Assembly: GCA_041743085.1 (NCBI GenBank)
Contig: JBGTNL010000022.1
Span: forward strand, 1 to 64,000
DNA length: 64,000 nucleotides
Reading direction: 5' to 3'
From: JAFMPW01 sp041743085
GTDB taxonomy: Bacteria; Bacteroidota; Bacteroidia; Flavobacteriales; Flavobacteriaceae
Positions 18,242 through 27,324 of the stretch are shown here, piece after piece. Numbering within the stretch: the stretch's first letter is position 1; each line of letters opens with the position of its first letter. Both the position numbers and the translations under genes were made by a program. The notes beneath the pieces are model-generated. The model did no database searches. It saw nothing but the letters and a program-made list of their open reading frames with translations, and was not told the origin of the DNA.

Positions 18242-19864
18242 ATGAAAATTAATTCAAAAAACAGATTATGGACGTTGATAATGGTTCTATCGGCATTCAC
18301 GTATCAATCATGCGATGTAGAGCCAGAGATTTATTCAGAAGTGCTACCAGACGAATTTTTTAAGAGCGATGCGCAATTGGCATCGGCAGCATCGGTGGCA
18401 TATTTACCACTTGGCGGATGGTTTGAGACTGGACAGATTACCAACGATTTGACTTCCGACCAATCTACGGTCGCCGTTAGATCAAACAATGGTTGGGATG
18501 ATGGTGGGGTTTGGCCGCGGCTTATGGCTCATGATTTCGCACCCGAAAACATCTTTACGGTACGAACTTGGAATTTGGCAAACAGCGGTATAGCAAATTG
18601 CAATCGCTTAATTGAAATCTTTAGCGAACAAATAGGAGCAGATTCCCCCGCGGTCTCGGAGCTTCGTTCACTTAGAGCATATTATTTTTATATGCTTCTT
18701 TCCAACTTTGGCAATATTCCTATTGAAACTCGTTTTTCGGAGGCTGACCCTGCTCCGGCACAAGCTACTCCTCAAGAAGCTTGGAATTTACTGGAAACCG
18801 AATTGTTGGAGTCCATTCCCAATCTATCGGAAAGCACTGGGTCCGATACGTATGGAAAAATAAACAAATGGGGCGCCTATATGGTATTGGCCGACCTCTA
18901 TTTGAATTCGGAACGCATTACGGGTGTACCAAAATGGCAGGAGGCAGCTGAAGCCGCCAATGAAGTAATCAATAGTGGGGCATATTCCATTGAACCGCTA
19001 TATTTTTCAAACTTCGTAACGCGGAATGAAGGGTCGAGGGAAAACATATTCGTGATTCCTTATGAAAGAGATTTGTTGGGTGGTTTCAACGTTAGGCATC
19101 AAATGCACCAGTCTGGTGATGGAACTTTTGATATGGCTGCCACCCCGTGGGGCGGTATGGCCATTCAAGAAGATTTTTACAATGCCTTTGACCAAGACGA
19201 TAAGCGTAGGGGAATGTTCATAGTAGGCCAAATGTATACTCCGGAAGGTGGCCCTTCTTTTTCCGAAGACATTGGTTTTCATTTTACCAATCCAAGTGAA
19301 GAATTTGAACATTTCAATTGTATAGAAGATTTTGATAATTACGCTGCAGAATTTCAACCGCTGTTAGAAGGGGGTTGTAATATATTCATCACCCCTGGGT
19401 ATACTGAAATAGATGGCCGTTATCCTTATAGACATGGTGCTCGCTACGGCAAGTGGGAGATTCCGGTAGGTGAAACTTTCGACATTAGTGCAGATTTTGC
19501 CCTATATCGATATGCCCAGGCCTTGTTGATACGAGCGGAAGCGTTATTTAGGTTAGATAACGGAAGTGCCGAGGCGTTATCATTGGTAAACCAATTAAGG
19601 AACAGGGCCGGGCTTGAAGGCTTACCCGCTTTGACGGAAGATGAACTTTATTGGGAATTTAAAAAAGAATTGGCAATTGAAAACAAAGCAAGAGCTACCA
19701 CGATTCGTTTTGGGCATTGGGAAGATGACTGGTTTTTGAAAGGAGTAGGTTCCCAAAAAGGCCAACCATCTCAAAATTTTGATGATGAGTTCAGAAGAAT
19801 ATACCCTATACCCTTCTCTGCTCTACAAGCAAACCCAAGTCTTCAACAGAATCCAGGGTACTAA
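18242..19864 (+). CDS. susD: RagB/SusD-family nutrient-binding outer membrane lipoprotein
   Basis: A 540-residue surface lipoprotein with the lipobox Cys at position 24 (TYQSCDVEPE). The SusD fold is shown by the N-terminal EVLPDEFFKSDAQLASA segment, the internal TPR-like helices (ELRSLRAYYFYMLLSNFGNIP) and the C-terminal LALIRAEALFRL/VNQLRNRAGL-type region ending IPFSALQANPSLQQNPGY. It caps the SusC barrel and binds the glycan. ATG 18242 is taken as start because it directly begins the signal peptide; a TTG nine bases earlier is unlikely. A strong hairpin after the stop suggests transcription is at least partly ended or processed here. Confidence 0.96.
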   Translation: MKINSKNRLWTLIMVLSAFTYQSCDVEPEIYSEVLPDEFFKSDAQLASAASVAYLPLGGWFETGQITNDLTSDQSTVAVRSNNGWDDGGVWPRLMAHDFAPENIFTVRTWNLANSGIANCNRLIEIFSEQIGADSPAVSELRSLRAYYFYMLLSNFGNIPIETRFSEADPAPAQATPQEAWNLLETELLESIPNLSESTGSDTYGKINKWGAYMVLADLYLNSERITGVPKWQEAAEAANEVINSGAYSIEPLYFSNFVTRNEGSRENIFVIPYERDLLGGFNVRHQMHQSGDGTFDMAATPWGGMAIQEDFYNAFDQDDKRRGMFIVGQMYTPEGGPSFSEDIGFHFTNPSEEFEHFNCIEDFDNYAAEFQPLLEGGCNIFITPGYTEIDGRYPYRHGARYGKWEIPVGETFDISADFALYRYAQALLIRAEALFRLDNGSAEALSLVNQLRNRAGLEGLPALTEDELYWEFKKELAIENKARATTIRFGHWEDDWFLKGVGSQKGQPSQNFDDEFRRIYPIPFSALQANPSLQQNPGY

Positions 19865-19884
19865 ATTATTGACAGACACTAGTT

Positions 19885-19942
19885 GAGTTAGTTTTGAGTT
19901 AGTTTGTTTCTGGGAAGAATGAGAGTTCTTCCCAGAAATTTT
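19885..19942 (+). terminator. GAGTTAGTTT repeats plus 13-bp hairpin after susD
   Basis: Two copies of GAGTTAGTTT (19885-19894 and 19896-19905) are followed after one G by a perfect 13-bp inverted repeat, TTTCTGGGAAGAA / TTCTTCCCAGAAA (19907-19919 and 19926-19938), with a six-base loop and TTTT after it. This is a good intrinsic terminator or mRNA 3'-end stabiliser for the susCD transcript. The same layout recurs at 38012-38082. Confidence 0.8.
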
Positions 19943-20035
19943 GGTTTTAAGAAGTTCATATCGTCAAATCTTAAAATGGAAAAAGATACCTTTAATATAG
20001 CCTTGAACAGGGTATTCAATTTTGGGCAGGTAATA

Positions 20036-23000
20036 ATGAATATTGTAATCGCAAGAAATAGTAAGATCGGTATTATTGGTTTGCTCGTTATGCTGACCTC
20101 CTGTAATACGAATAGGCAGATGGATAAAAGTAAAGTTTTCGAGTTCTTGAATCCAAAATCCATAGGTATTGATTTTGAAAATAACCTGACCTACACCGAA
20201 GAATTCAATACCTATCTTTTTAGGAGTTTCTACAATGGCGCAGGCGTAGGAATGGCTGATTTGAACAACGATGGTTTTCAAGATCTATTTTTTTGTGGCA
20301 ATCAAGTCGAAAATAAACTATATCTAGGGGATGGAAAATTTAATTTCAAGGACGTAACGACTATTGCCGGAGTCGCAAGTCTCAATGCATGGAGTACCGG
20401 AGTGAGTATCGTTGATATCGACCAAGATGGCTTGTTGGATATTTATGTCTGCAAAAGCGGAAATCCATCCGATAAAAATAGAAGAAACGAATTATTTATG
20501 AACAAAGGGATAGATGATGATGGCATTCCAGTTTTCAAAGAAGAAGCCAAGGCTTTCGGGATTGACGACCTTGGTTTTTCAGTACATGCCGTCTTTTTAG
20601 ACTTTGACAAAGATGGAGATTTAGACATGTACCTTTCTAACAATTCCATAGAACCATCCGACTTGGTTATCGATGTAAAAAAAGGTATTAGAGATATTCA
20701 AGATACAGACGGGGGAGATAAATTATATAGGAACGATGGTAATCGATTCACTAACGTAAACAAAGACGCAGGTATTTACAGCAGCGTTATTGGTTTTGGC
20801 CTCGGTATTTCCGTAGCTGACCTAAATCGTGACACTTGGCCCGATATCTATGTTGCGAACGACTTTTTCGAGAAAGATTATCTCTATATGAACAATGGGG
20901 ACGGAACCTTTACAGAGTCTATAGAACAAGTTGCGCAAGAATTAAGTTTGGGTTCAATGGGTGTCGATATTGCTGATATGAATCATGATGGGTATCCCGA
21001 AATATTCGTGACGGAAATGTTGCCCGATACTGAAGATCGTTTGAAGACTAAAGCGTTTTTTGACAACTGGGACAAGTACCAACTTAAACTCAAGAATGGC
21101 TATTACAGACAATTTCCTCGTAATGTATTCCAGTTGAATAATGGAATCGGTAGTACTTCAAAAATATCCTTTTCTGAAATTTCAAGGTATGCAAATGTCA
21201 GCGCGACAGACTGGAGTTGGGGAGTACAAATGGTCGATTTTGATTTGGATGGCAAAAACGAAATTTTTGTAACCAACGGTATTCCAAAAGATTTGCTCGA
21301 TCAAGATTATATTGACTTTTATAATGACCCTAGCAAGGTAAGGGAGATTTTGATCCGCGAAGGAGAAGTGATCAAACGTCTTATCGATGATATTCCCACA
21401 CAACCCCTGTCCAATTATATGTTCAAAGAGTCCAGGAATTTGAAATTTGAAAATGTAGCCAAAGCTTGGGGTCTGGACCAACCCAGTTTTTCCAGTGGTT
21501 CGGCCTACGGAGATATCGATAACGATGGGGATCTTGATTTGGTTGTAAACAATATCGACGCACCACCCTTTATTTATCGAAATACTAGCAGCGAAAATGA
21601 TAATGCATACTTGGTCATAGATTTGAAGGATCAACATGGGGCACCGGCTATCGGCGCACAAGTCAGTATGATCGTTAACGAACAGAAATATTTTAAGGAA
21701 CTGTATCCCATGCGTGGGGTCATGTCCGTGGTAGATAGCCGATTGAATTATGGGCTGGGCAACGCAGATACCGTGGATAGTCTCATAATTGAATGGCCAA
21801 ATGGCAACAAAATCATTGAAACCAATATTGCAGCCAATCAATTTTTAACCTTGATTCAAAGCGAAAAGTCTTACGTTCGAATTGATTCTACTCAAATTAA
21901 CAGAAACTCAATGCTTGTTTTGGACTCGACTACTATGATACCAAAAGCCAAGCATATCGAAAGTGAATATGTGGACTTCAACAATGAAAAGTTACTTTAT
22001 CAGATGGTTTCCAACGAAGGTCCGAAAATAGCGACAGCCGATATAAACGGAGATGGAAAGGAAGATTTCTTCTTCGCCGGGGCCAAAGGACAATCGGGTG
22101 CGCTCTACGTCCAGGCAAAGGAAGGGTTTTCAAGGTCTACCGTCTCGGTTTTTAAAGATGATGAGCTGTCCGAAGATACTGATGCTATCTTTTTCGATGC
22201 TGATGGCGATACCGATTTGGACTTATTAGTGGCGACGGGGAGTCCGGAGTTTTCTACCAACTCCTTCGCTCTAATAGATCACCTCTATCTAAATGATGGT
22301 CAGGGTACGTTCACGAAATCAGAACAGTTGCTCCCAAATGGTCGTCCTAATGCAACTTCGGTAGTAATAAATGCGGATTTCGACGCTGATGGAGATCAAG
22401 ATCTTTTCTTTGGAGGAAGATTGGTTCCCGGTTCATATGGTGTGCCATCCAGTAGCTATATACTGGAGAATGACGGCAAGGGAAATTATCAGGATGTAAC
22501 CCAATCGATAGCCCCCGGCTTGAAAGAATTGGGAATGGTCACAGATGCTGTATGGTCAGATTATGATTCAGATGGCGACTTTGATATTATCATCGCTGGA
22601 CATTGGATGCCGATCAGGGTCTTTGAAAATAGTGCCGGAAAATTTAATGAAGTTACCGATAATGTTGGACTAAAAAATACAAATGGTTTCTGGAATGCGT
22701 TGGAAGTTAAAGATTTGAATAATGACGGATATCAAGATATTATTGCCGGAAATCTTGGTGAAAATTCCTTTTTTACGGCAAGGCCAGAGAAGCCGGTAAG
22801 TATGTACGTGAACGACTTTGATCAAAATGGCGATGTAGAGCAAATCATTACTACATATCGAGGCGATAAAGCATATCCCATCGCCCAAAAGAAAGAGCTG
22901 ACCGCACAATTACCTTATTTATTGAAAAAGTATTTGAAATATTCCGATTATAAAGAACAAACCGTTGAGGATATTTTTTCAACCGAACAACTAGAGCATT

Positions 23001-23392
23001 CATTGAAGTATCAAGTAAATACGACGAGTAGTACGATTTTTTGGAATCGAAACGGTCAATTTGTGGAAGAAAGGTTGCCTTTTGAAACCCAACTTACACC
23101 TATCTATGCCATTTGGGCGGGTAATATCGACCATGATAAGGAAACTGTGGAAATCATTACGACCGGCAATCAATATCGTGCCAAACCGCAAACAGGAATA
23201 TACGCTGCTGGTTACGGAAATGTAATGCAAGTGCGCGAGAATAGTAAAATAAAAGCATTGAATTCCAAGACCTCTGGCCTTCATATTGAGGGAGAAGTCA
23301 GGGATATCAAGAAATTGAATATATCGGATAAAGACTATATAGTATTCGCTCGTAATAATGACACAGTTCAGGTATATGCTATCAAAAATTAA
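20036..23392 (+). CDS. FG-GAP/VCBS repeat lipoprotein with ASPIC/UnbV domain (first of three)
   Basis: A 1118-residue lipoprotein of the CRTAC1-like family. The signal ends LLVMLTSC. Repeated Ca-binding FG-GAP blades follow (for example DLNNDGFQDLFF, DIDQDGLLDIYV, DFDKDGDLDMYL), an ASPIC/UnbV domain lies near residues 535-605 (IGAQVSMIVNEQ; YGLGNADTVDSLIIEWPNG), then a second block of blades to the C-terminus. The frame is open back to 19904, but that segment is the terminator hairpin, so ATG 20036 is chosen. Such proteins accompany SusCD pairs in many Bacteroidota PULs and are thought to bind glycan or form part of the outer-membrane uptake machine; no enzymatic activity is known. Confidence 0.92.
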   Translation: MNIVIARNSKIGIIGLLVMLTSCNTNRQMDKSKVFEFLNPKSIGIDFENNLTYTEEFNTYLFRSFYNGAGVGMADLNNDGFQDLFFCGNQVENKLYLGDGKFNFKDVTTIAGVASLNAWSTGVSIVDIDQDGLLDIYVCKSGNPSDKNRRNELFMNKGIDDDGIPVFKEEAKAFGIDDLGFSVHAVFLDFDKDGDLDMYLSNNSIEPSDLVIDVKKGIRDIQDTDGGDKLYRNDGNRFTNVNKDAGIYSSVIGFGLGISVADLNRDTWPDIYVANDFFEKDYLYMNNGDGTFTESIEQVAQELSLGSMGVDIADMNHDGYPEIFVTEMLPDTEDRLKTKAFFDNWDKYQLKLKNGYYRQFPRNVFQLNNGIGSTSKISFSEISRYANVSATDWSWGVQMVDFDLDGKNEIFVTNGIPKDLLDQDYIDFYNDPSKVREILIREGEVIKRLIDDIPTQPLSNYMFKESRNLKFENVAKAWGLDQPSFSSGSAYGDIDNDGDLDLVVNNIDAPPFIYRNTSSENDNAYLVIDLKDQHGAPAIGAQVSMIVNEQKYFKELYPMRGVMSVVDSRLNYGLGNADTVDSLIIEWPNGNKIIETNIAANQFLTLIQSEKSYVRIDSTQINRNSMLVLDSTTMIPKAKHIESEYVDFNNEKLLYQMVSNEGPKIATADINGDGKEDFFFAGAKGQSGALYVQAKEGFSRSTVSVFKDDELSEDTDAIFFDADGDTDLDLLVATGSPEFSTNSFALIDHLYLNDGQGTFTKSEQLLPNGRPNATSVVINADFDADGDQDLFFGGRLVPGSYGVPSSSYILENDGKGNYQDVTQSIAPGLKELGMVTDAVWSDYDSDGDFDIIIAGHWMPIRVFENSAGKFNEVTDNVGLKNTNGFWNALEVKDLNNDGYQDIIAGNLGENSFFTARPEKPVSMYVNDFDQNGDVEQIITTYRGDKAYPIAQKKELTAQLPYLLKKYLKYSDYKEQTVEDIFSTEQLEHSLKYQVNTTSSTIFWNRNGQFVEERLPFETQLTPIYAIWAGNIDHDKETVEIITTGNQYRAKPQTGIYAAGYGNVMQVRENSKIKALNSKTSGLHIEGEVRDIKKLNISDKDYIVFARNNDTVQVYAIKN

Positions 23393-23978
23393 CTTACTGT
23401 CCTTGGTTACCCTTCTATCGACTGTACTTATGGTATCGTGCGGGTCAGAACCTACATACGATGAGGTGGTAAAAGCTGAACTGGCACGTACGGAGCGCTT
23501 TGATAGTATCGCCTACGGCGTAAATTTAGGAATGACATTCGATGATTTTAAATGGCGTTGCCTTTTACAGAATAGAGCGGGTGTGTTTAAACCGAATTCC
23601 ACTAGTAATGCGGTACAATTGACCTTCGAGGAAGGTTTCTCCTACCCCGTTCACTTTGAATTTTTCCCGGCCGACATAACCGGGCAATATGATATCATTG
23701 AAAAATATGATGCTACTATAAAATATCGCGACTTTTCGCAATACAACAAAGAGATGTCGATGGAGAAGTTAGTAAAGGAAACAATCAATTACTTTCAAAA
23801 GGGCTATGGTGGTCGTAATTTCTTTAAGGTCCCTAAGAAAGGCGACCCGTGGGTAAAATACAATTACGTAAAAATCGATGGTAATCGGAAGATTATCCTG
23901 ATTCCGATATACATGGGTAGCGAATTGATAGTCAAATTTGAAGATTTAGACCCTATAAAAAAAACAGTTGCCAATTGA
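23376..23978 (+). CDS. Small lipoprotein of unknown function in PUL
   Basis: A 200-residue lipoprotein with a signal ending VLMVSC (Cys 22). No family is recognised. Visible features are the YGVNLGMTFDDFKWRC segment, a central TFEEGFSYPVHFEFF strand pair and a C-terminal YVKIDGNRKIILIPIYMGS strand pair ending VKFEDLDPIKK, suggesting a compact alpha/beta domain. The start at 23376 overlaps the end of the preceding FG-GAP gene by 17 bases and the stop overlaps the next start by four bases, so it is translationally linked to both and probably works with them at the outer membrane. Confidence 0.8.
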   Translation: MLSKINLLSLVTLLSTVLMVSCGSEPTYDEVVKAELARTERFDSIAYGVNLGMTFDDFKWRCLLQNRAGVFKPNSTSNAVQLTFEEGFSYPVHFEFFPADITGQYDIIEKYDATIKYRDFSQYNKEMSMEKLVKETINYFQKGYGGRNFFKVPKKGDPWVKYNYVKIDGNRKIILIPIYMGSELIVKFEDLDPIKKTVAN

Positions 23979-26900
23979 AAAAATGTCTGTTCAATATCAT
24001 GTTTTTAGCATTGGGTGCAACAGTGCTCTGGATATCCTGTACGGATAAGAAAAAGTCGATATCCAAAAAGGTGCTTTTCACGATGCTAGACTCTACCCAA
24101 ACAGGGATTACATTTCAAAATAGCCTGACCTATACCAACGATTTTAACATCTACAAATACCGCAACTACTATAATGGGGGTGGCGTTGCCCTAGGGGATG
24201 TCAATAACGATGGGTTTATAGATATATACTTTACTGCCAATCTACTACCAAATCAACTTTACCTGAACAACGGTGATTTTACGTTTACCGATGTAACCGA
24301 AAAAGCCCTGGTCGGTGGTACGAAAGCATGGTCTACTGGTGCGGCAATGGTGGACGTCAATGCCGATGGATGGTTGGATATTTATGTATGCAATTCGGGA
24401 GATGTAAAAGGAGATAACAAACAAAACGAGTTCTTTATAAATAAGGGTGACGGAACTTTTGAAGAGAAGGCTGAGGAAATGGGTCTCGCAGATTCAGGCT
24501 ATTCGACTCATGCCAATTTTTTCGATTATGATAAGGACGGTGATCTTGATGTATACCTCTTAAACAACTCTTATCGCTCCGTAAATAGTTTTAACCTTAA
24601 AATTAACGAACGCGAGGTACGTGACAAATTGGGCGGGGACAAACTCTTGCGTAACGACGGTGCTATTTTTACCGATGTAAGTGAAGAAGCGGGCATTTAT
24701 GGTAGTGAAATCGGCTTTGGTCTTGGTGTAGCGGTGGGAGATCTAGATAAAGATGGCTGGATGGATATCTATGTCTGTAACGATTTCTTTGAACGGGACT
24801 ATATTTATATGAACAATGGGGATGGTACGTTTCGTGAAGCGTTGGAAGATCAAATACAATCGATAAGTGTAGCTTCCATGGGTTCGGATATTGCAGATAT
24901 TACCGGCGATGGATTACCGGAAATTTTTGTAACCGAAATGTTACCGGAAAATGATGCCCGTTTCAAAACGACGATGACTTTCGAAAATTGGGATAAATAC
25001 CAAAATAACCTAAAATACGGGTATTACCATCAGTTCACAAGGAATATGCTTCATAAGAACAATGGATTGTTCCCCGAAAAGGAACTGTCATTTTCCGAGT
25101 TGGGGCGAATGGCAGGCGTGGAGGCTACCGATTGGAGTTGGAGTGCGTTAATGACCGATTTTGACCATGATGGCTATAAAGATTTATTCATTGCCAACGG
25201 TCTTGCCCAAGACATTTTGAATCAAGATTATCTGAATTATGTGGCGAATGAGGAAGTTGCAAAAATGGTGGTCAAAGAAGAAGGGGTAGATTATAAACAG
25301 CTCATCGATATAATTCCAATAAACCGCATTCCCAATTATGCCTATAGCGGAACGGAGAACATACAGTTCAAGAATAAAACTAAAGAGTGGGGACTTGAAA
25401 CGCCCAGTCATTCCAATGGTGCAGCTTATGGAGATTTGGATAATGATGGAGATTTGGACCTAGTTGTGAACAATGTGAATATGCCCCCATTTATCTATCG
25501 CAACAACACTGCGAAAGAGAGCGGCATGAACAATTCTTTACAGCTGATTTTAAAAGGTGCGAAGAAAAACACATTGGCGGTTGGAGCCAAGGCAACCGTA
25601 AAAGCCGACGGAAAGCTATTTTATCTGGAACAGGCACCGAATCGAGGATTCCAATCTTCTGTTGACTCACGACTTCATTTCGGATTGGGGGATATTAGTA
25701 AAATAGATAGCCTCATGGTGGAATGGCCTTATGGTAAGCGAACAATCCGTACAGATTTGAAAGTCAATCAAATGCTGACTTTAAATGAAGATGATGCAAA
25801 ATCGGCAACAGAAATTATAAACCCTTCGCCTTCTTATATTTTAATTTTTAAGGATATTACAGAAAATACGAATCTTGACTTCAGGCATTCCGAAAATAGT
25901 TTTATCGATTTCAATAGAGACCGACTGCTTTATCAAATGAAATCCAACGAGGGGCCCAAACTGGCCGTTGCCGATATAAACAGTGATGGTTTACAGGATT
26001 TTTTTGTCGGCGGGGCCAAAGACAGTATGGGTAAAATATTCGTGCAACAACCTGATGGGTCTTTCAACAGCTCCAACGAAAAGATATTTCAGAAAGATGT
26101 AGGTAGCGAAGATATCGGTTGTCTCTTTTTTGATAGTGATGGCGATGGCGATATGGACTTGTACGTAGCCAGTGGTGGGTCGGAATTTTCAAGTAGTTCC
26201 TTTGCTTTAATGGACAGGCTTTATATCAATGACGGAAAAGGTAACTTCAAAAAAAGTGATCAACTATTGCCTTCGGGCAAACCAGAAAGTAGTTCCGTTG
26301 TCGTGGCCAGTGATTACGATAATGACGGCGATATGGATTTGTTCGTGGGCATACGGCTTAAATCGGGGCTCATCGGAGTTCCGCAAAACGGATACCTATT
26401 GACAAATGACGGCAAGGGTAACTTCAACAATAGCACATCTTCGGTCGCCCCTGAACTCTTAAATCTTGGAATGATTACCGATGCTGTTTGGGCCGACTAC
26501 GATAGCGATGGTGACGAAGATTTAATAGCTATTGGAGAGTGGATGGCCATACGTGTTTTTCAGAATGATGATGGAAAATTGACTGAAGTCAGCACAAAAT
26601 CTGGACTTGCAGATACTTCCGGCTGGTGGAATGCCATTGAAGCCGCCGATTTGGATAATGATGGTGATATCGACTTCATTGTGGGAAATCATGGTTTGAA
26701 CTCCCGCTTTAGAGCCAGTAAAGAGGAACCGTTATCCTGCTATATTAACGATTTTGACCAGAACGGAATGGCGGAACAAATTATTTGCATGTACAATGAA
26801 GGAACCTCCTTTCCCCAACCGCTACGGCACGACTTGGTAATGCAGCTACCCAGCCTAAAAAAGAAATACCTGAAATACGAATCCTATAAAAATCAGACCA

Positions 26901-27322
26901 TTCAAGATATGTTCCCTGCAGAAGTATTGGAGAATTCCGTGATTCACAAAGCAAAGGAGTTAAGGAGTGTGATGTTGAAGAATAACGGTAACAGTACTTT
27001 TGAAGTCATAGCATTGCCACTTGAAGCCCAGACCTCCCCTGTATATGCGATTGCCATCGAAGATTTTGATGGGGATGGAAAAAAGGACATTTTTCTTGGT
27101 GGCAATCAATATAGGGTAAAGCCCGAAGCCGGGCGCTACGATGCAAGTTATGGGACGCTGCTGCGAGGAAAGGACGGTTCCAGTTTTGAAGTTGTGCCCA
27201 TGCAGCAAAGTGGACTCTTTATAAACGGGGAAGTTCGGGATGCTAAAAGTTTGAAAATAGGTGGCAGAACCACATTAATGGTGGCAAAAAATAACCTACC
27301 GTTACAATTGTTCGAATTTTAA
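23975..27322 (+). CDS. FG-GAP/VCBS repeat lipoprotein with ASPIC/UnbV domain (second of three)
   Basis: A 1115-residue paralogue of the preceding giant lipoprotein. The TTG start at 23975 overlaps the stop of the previous gene (TTGA) and gives a normal lipoprotein signal, MKKCLFNIMFLALGATVLWISC; the next ATG (23999) would remove the basic N-terminus. FG-GAP blades such as DVNNDGFIDIYF, DKDGWMDIYV and DYDKDGDLDVYL are clear, with an ASPIC/UnbV segment in the middle (VGAKATVKADGK; FGLGDISKIDSLMVEWPYG) and a second set of blades after it. It probably forms one operon with its neighbours. Role as for the first copy: envelope-attached accessory of the SusCD system, mechanism not known. Confidence 0.92.
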   Translation: MKKCLFNIMFLALGATVLWISCTDKKKSISKKVLFTMLDSTQTGITFQNSLTYTNDFNIYKYRNYYNGGGVALGDVNNDGFIDIYFTANLLPNQLYLNNGDFTFTDVTEKALVGGTKAWSTGAAMVDVNADGWLDIYVCNSGDVKGDNKQNEFFINKGDGTFEEKAEEMGLADSGYSTHANFFDYDKDGDLDVYLLNNSYRSVNSFNLKINEREVRDKLGGDKLLRNDGAIFTDVSEEAGIYGSEIGFGLGVAVGDLDKDGWMDIYVCNDFFERDYIYMNNGDGTFREALEDQIQSISVASMGSDIADITGDGLPEIFVTEMLPENDARFKTTMTFENWDKYQNNLKYGYYHQFTRNMLHKNNGLFPEKELSFSELGRMAGVEATDWSWSALMTDFDHDGYKDLFIANGLAQDILNQDYLNYVANEEVAKMVVKEEGVDYKQLIDIIPINRIPNYAYSGTENIQFKNKTKEWGLETPSHSNGAAYGDLDNDGDLDLVVNNVNMPPFIYRNNTAKESGMNNSLQLILKGAKKNTLAVGAKATVKADGKLFYLEQAPNRGFQSSVDSRLHFGLGDISKIDSLMVEWPYGKRTIRTDLKVNQMLTLNEDDAKSATEIINPSPSYILIFKDITENTNLDFRHSENSFIDFNRDRLLYQMKSNEGPKLAVADINSDGLQDFFVGGAKDSMGKIFVQQPDGSFNSSNEKIFQKDVGSEDIGCLFFDSDGDGDMDLYVASGGSEFSSSSFALMDRLYINDGKGNFKKSDQLLPSGKPESSSVVVASDYDNDGDMDLFVGIRLKSGLIGVPQNGYLLTNDGKGNFNNSTSSVAPELLNLGMITDAVWADYDSDGDEDLIAIGEWMAIRVFQNDDGKLTEVSTKSGLADTSGWWNAIEAADLDNDGDIDFIVGNHGLNSRFRASKEEPLSCYINDFDQNGMAEQIICMYNEGTSFPQPLRHDLVMQLPSLKKKYLKYESYKNQTIQDMFPAEVLENSVIHKAKELRSVMLKNNGNSTFEVIALPLEAQTSPVYAIAIEDFDGDGKKDIFLGGNQYRVKPEAGRYDASYGTLLRGKDGSSFEVVPMQQSGLFINGEVRDAKSLKIGGRTTLMVAKNNLPLQLFEF

Positions 27323-27324
27323 GA

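Noticed and set aside
19904..20035. An N-terminal extension of the first FG-GAP lipoprotein
   Set aside because: The extension overlaps a 13-bp terminator hairpin and would put 44 residues before a normal lipoprotein signal.
21182..21841. A 219-codon - strand open frame inside the first FG-GAP gene
   Set aside because: It is antisense to well-conserved FG-GAP and ASPIC sequence; a by-product of repetitive codons.
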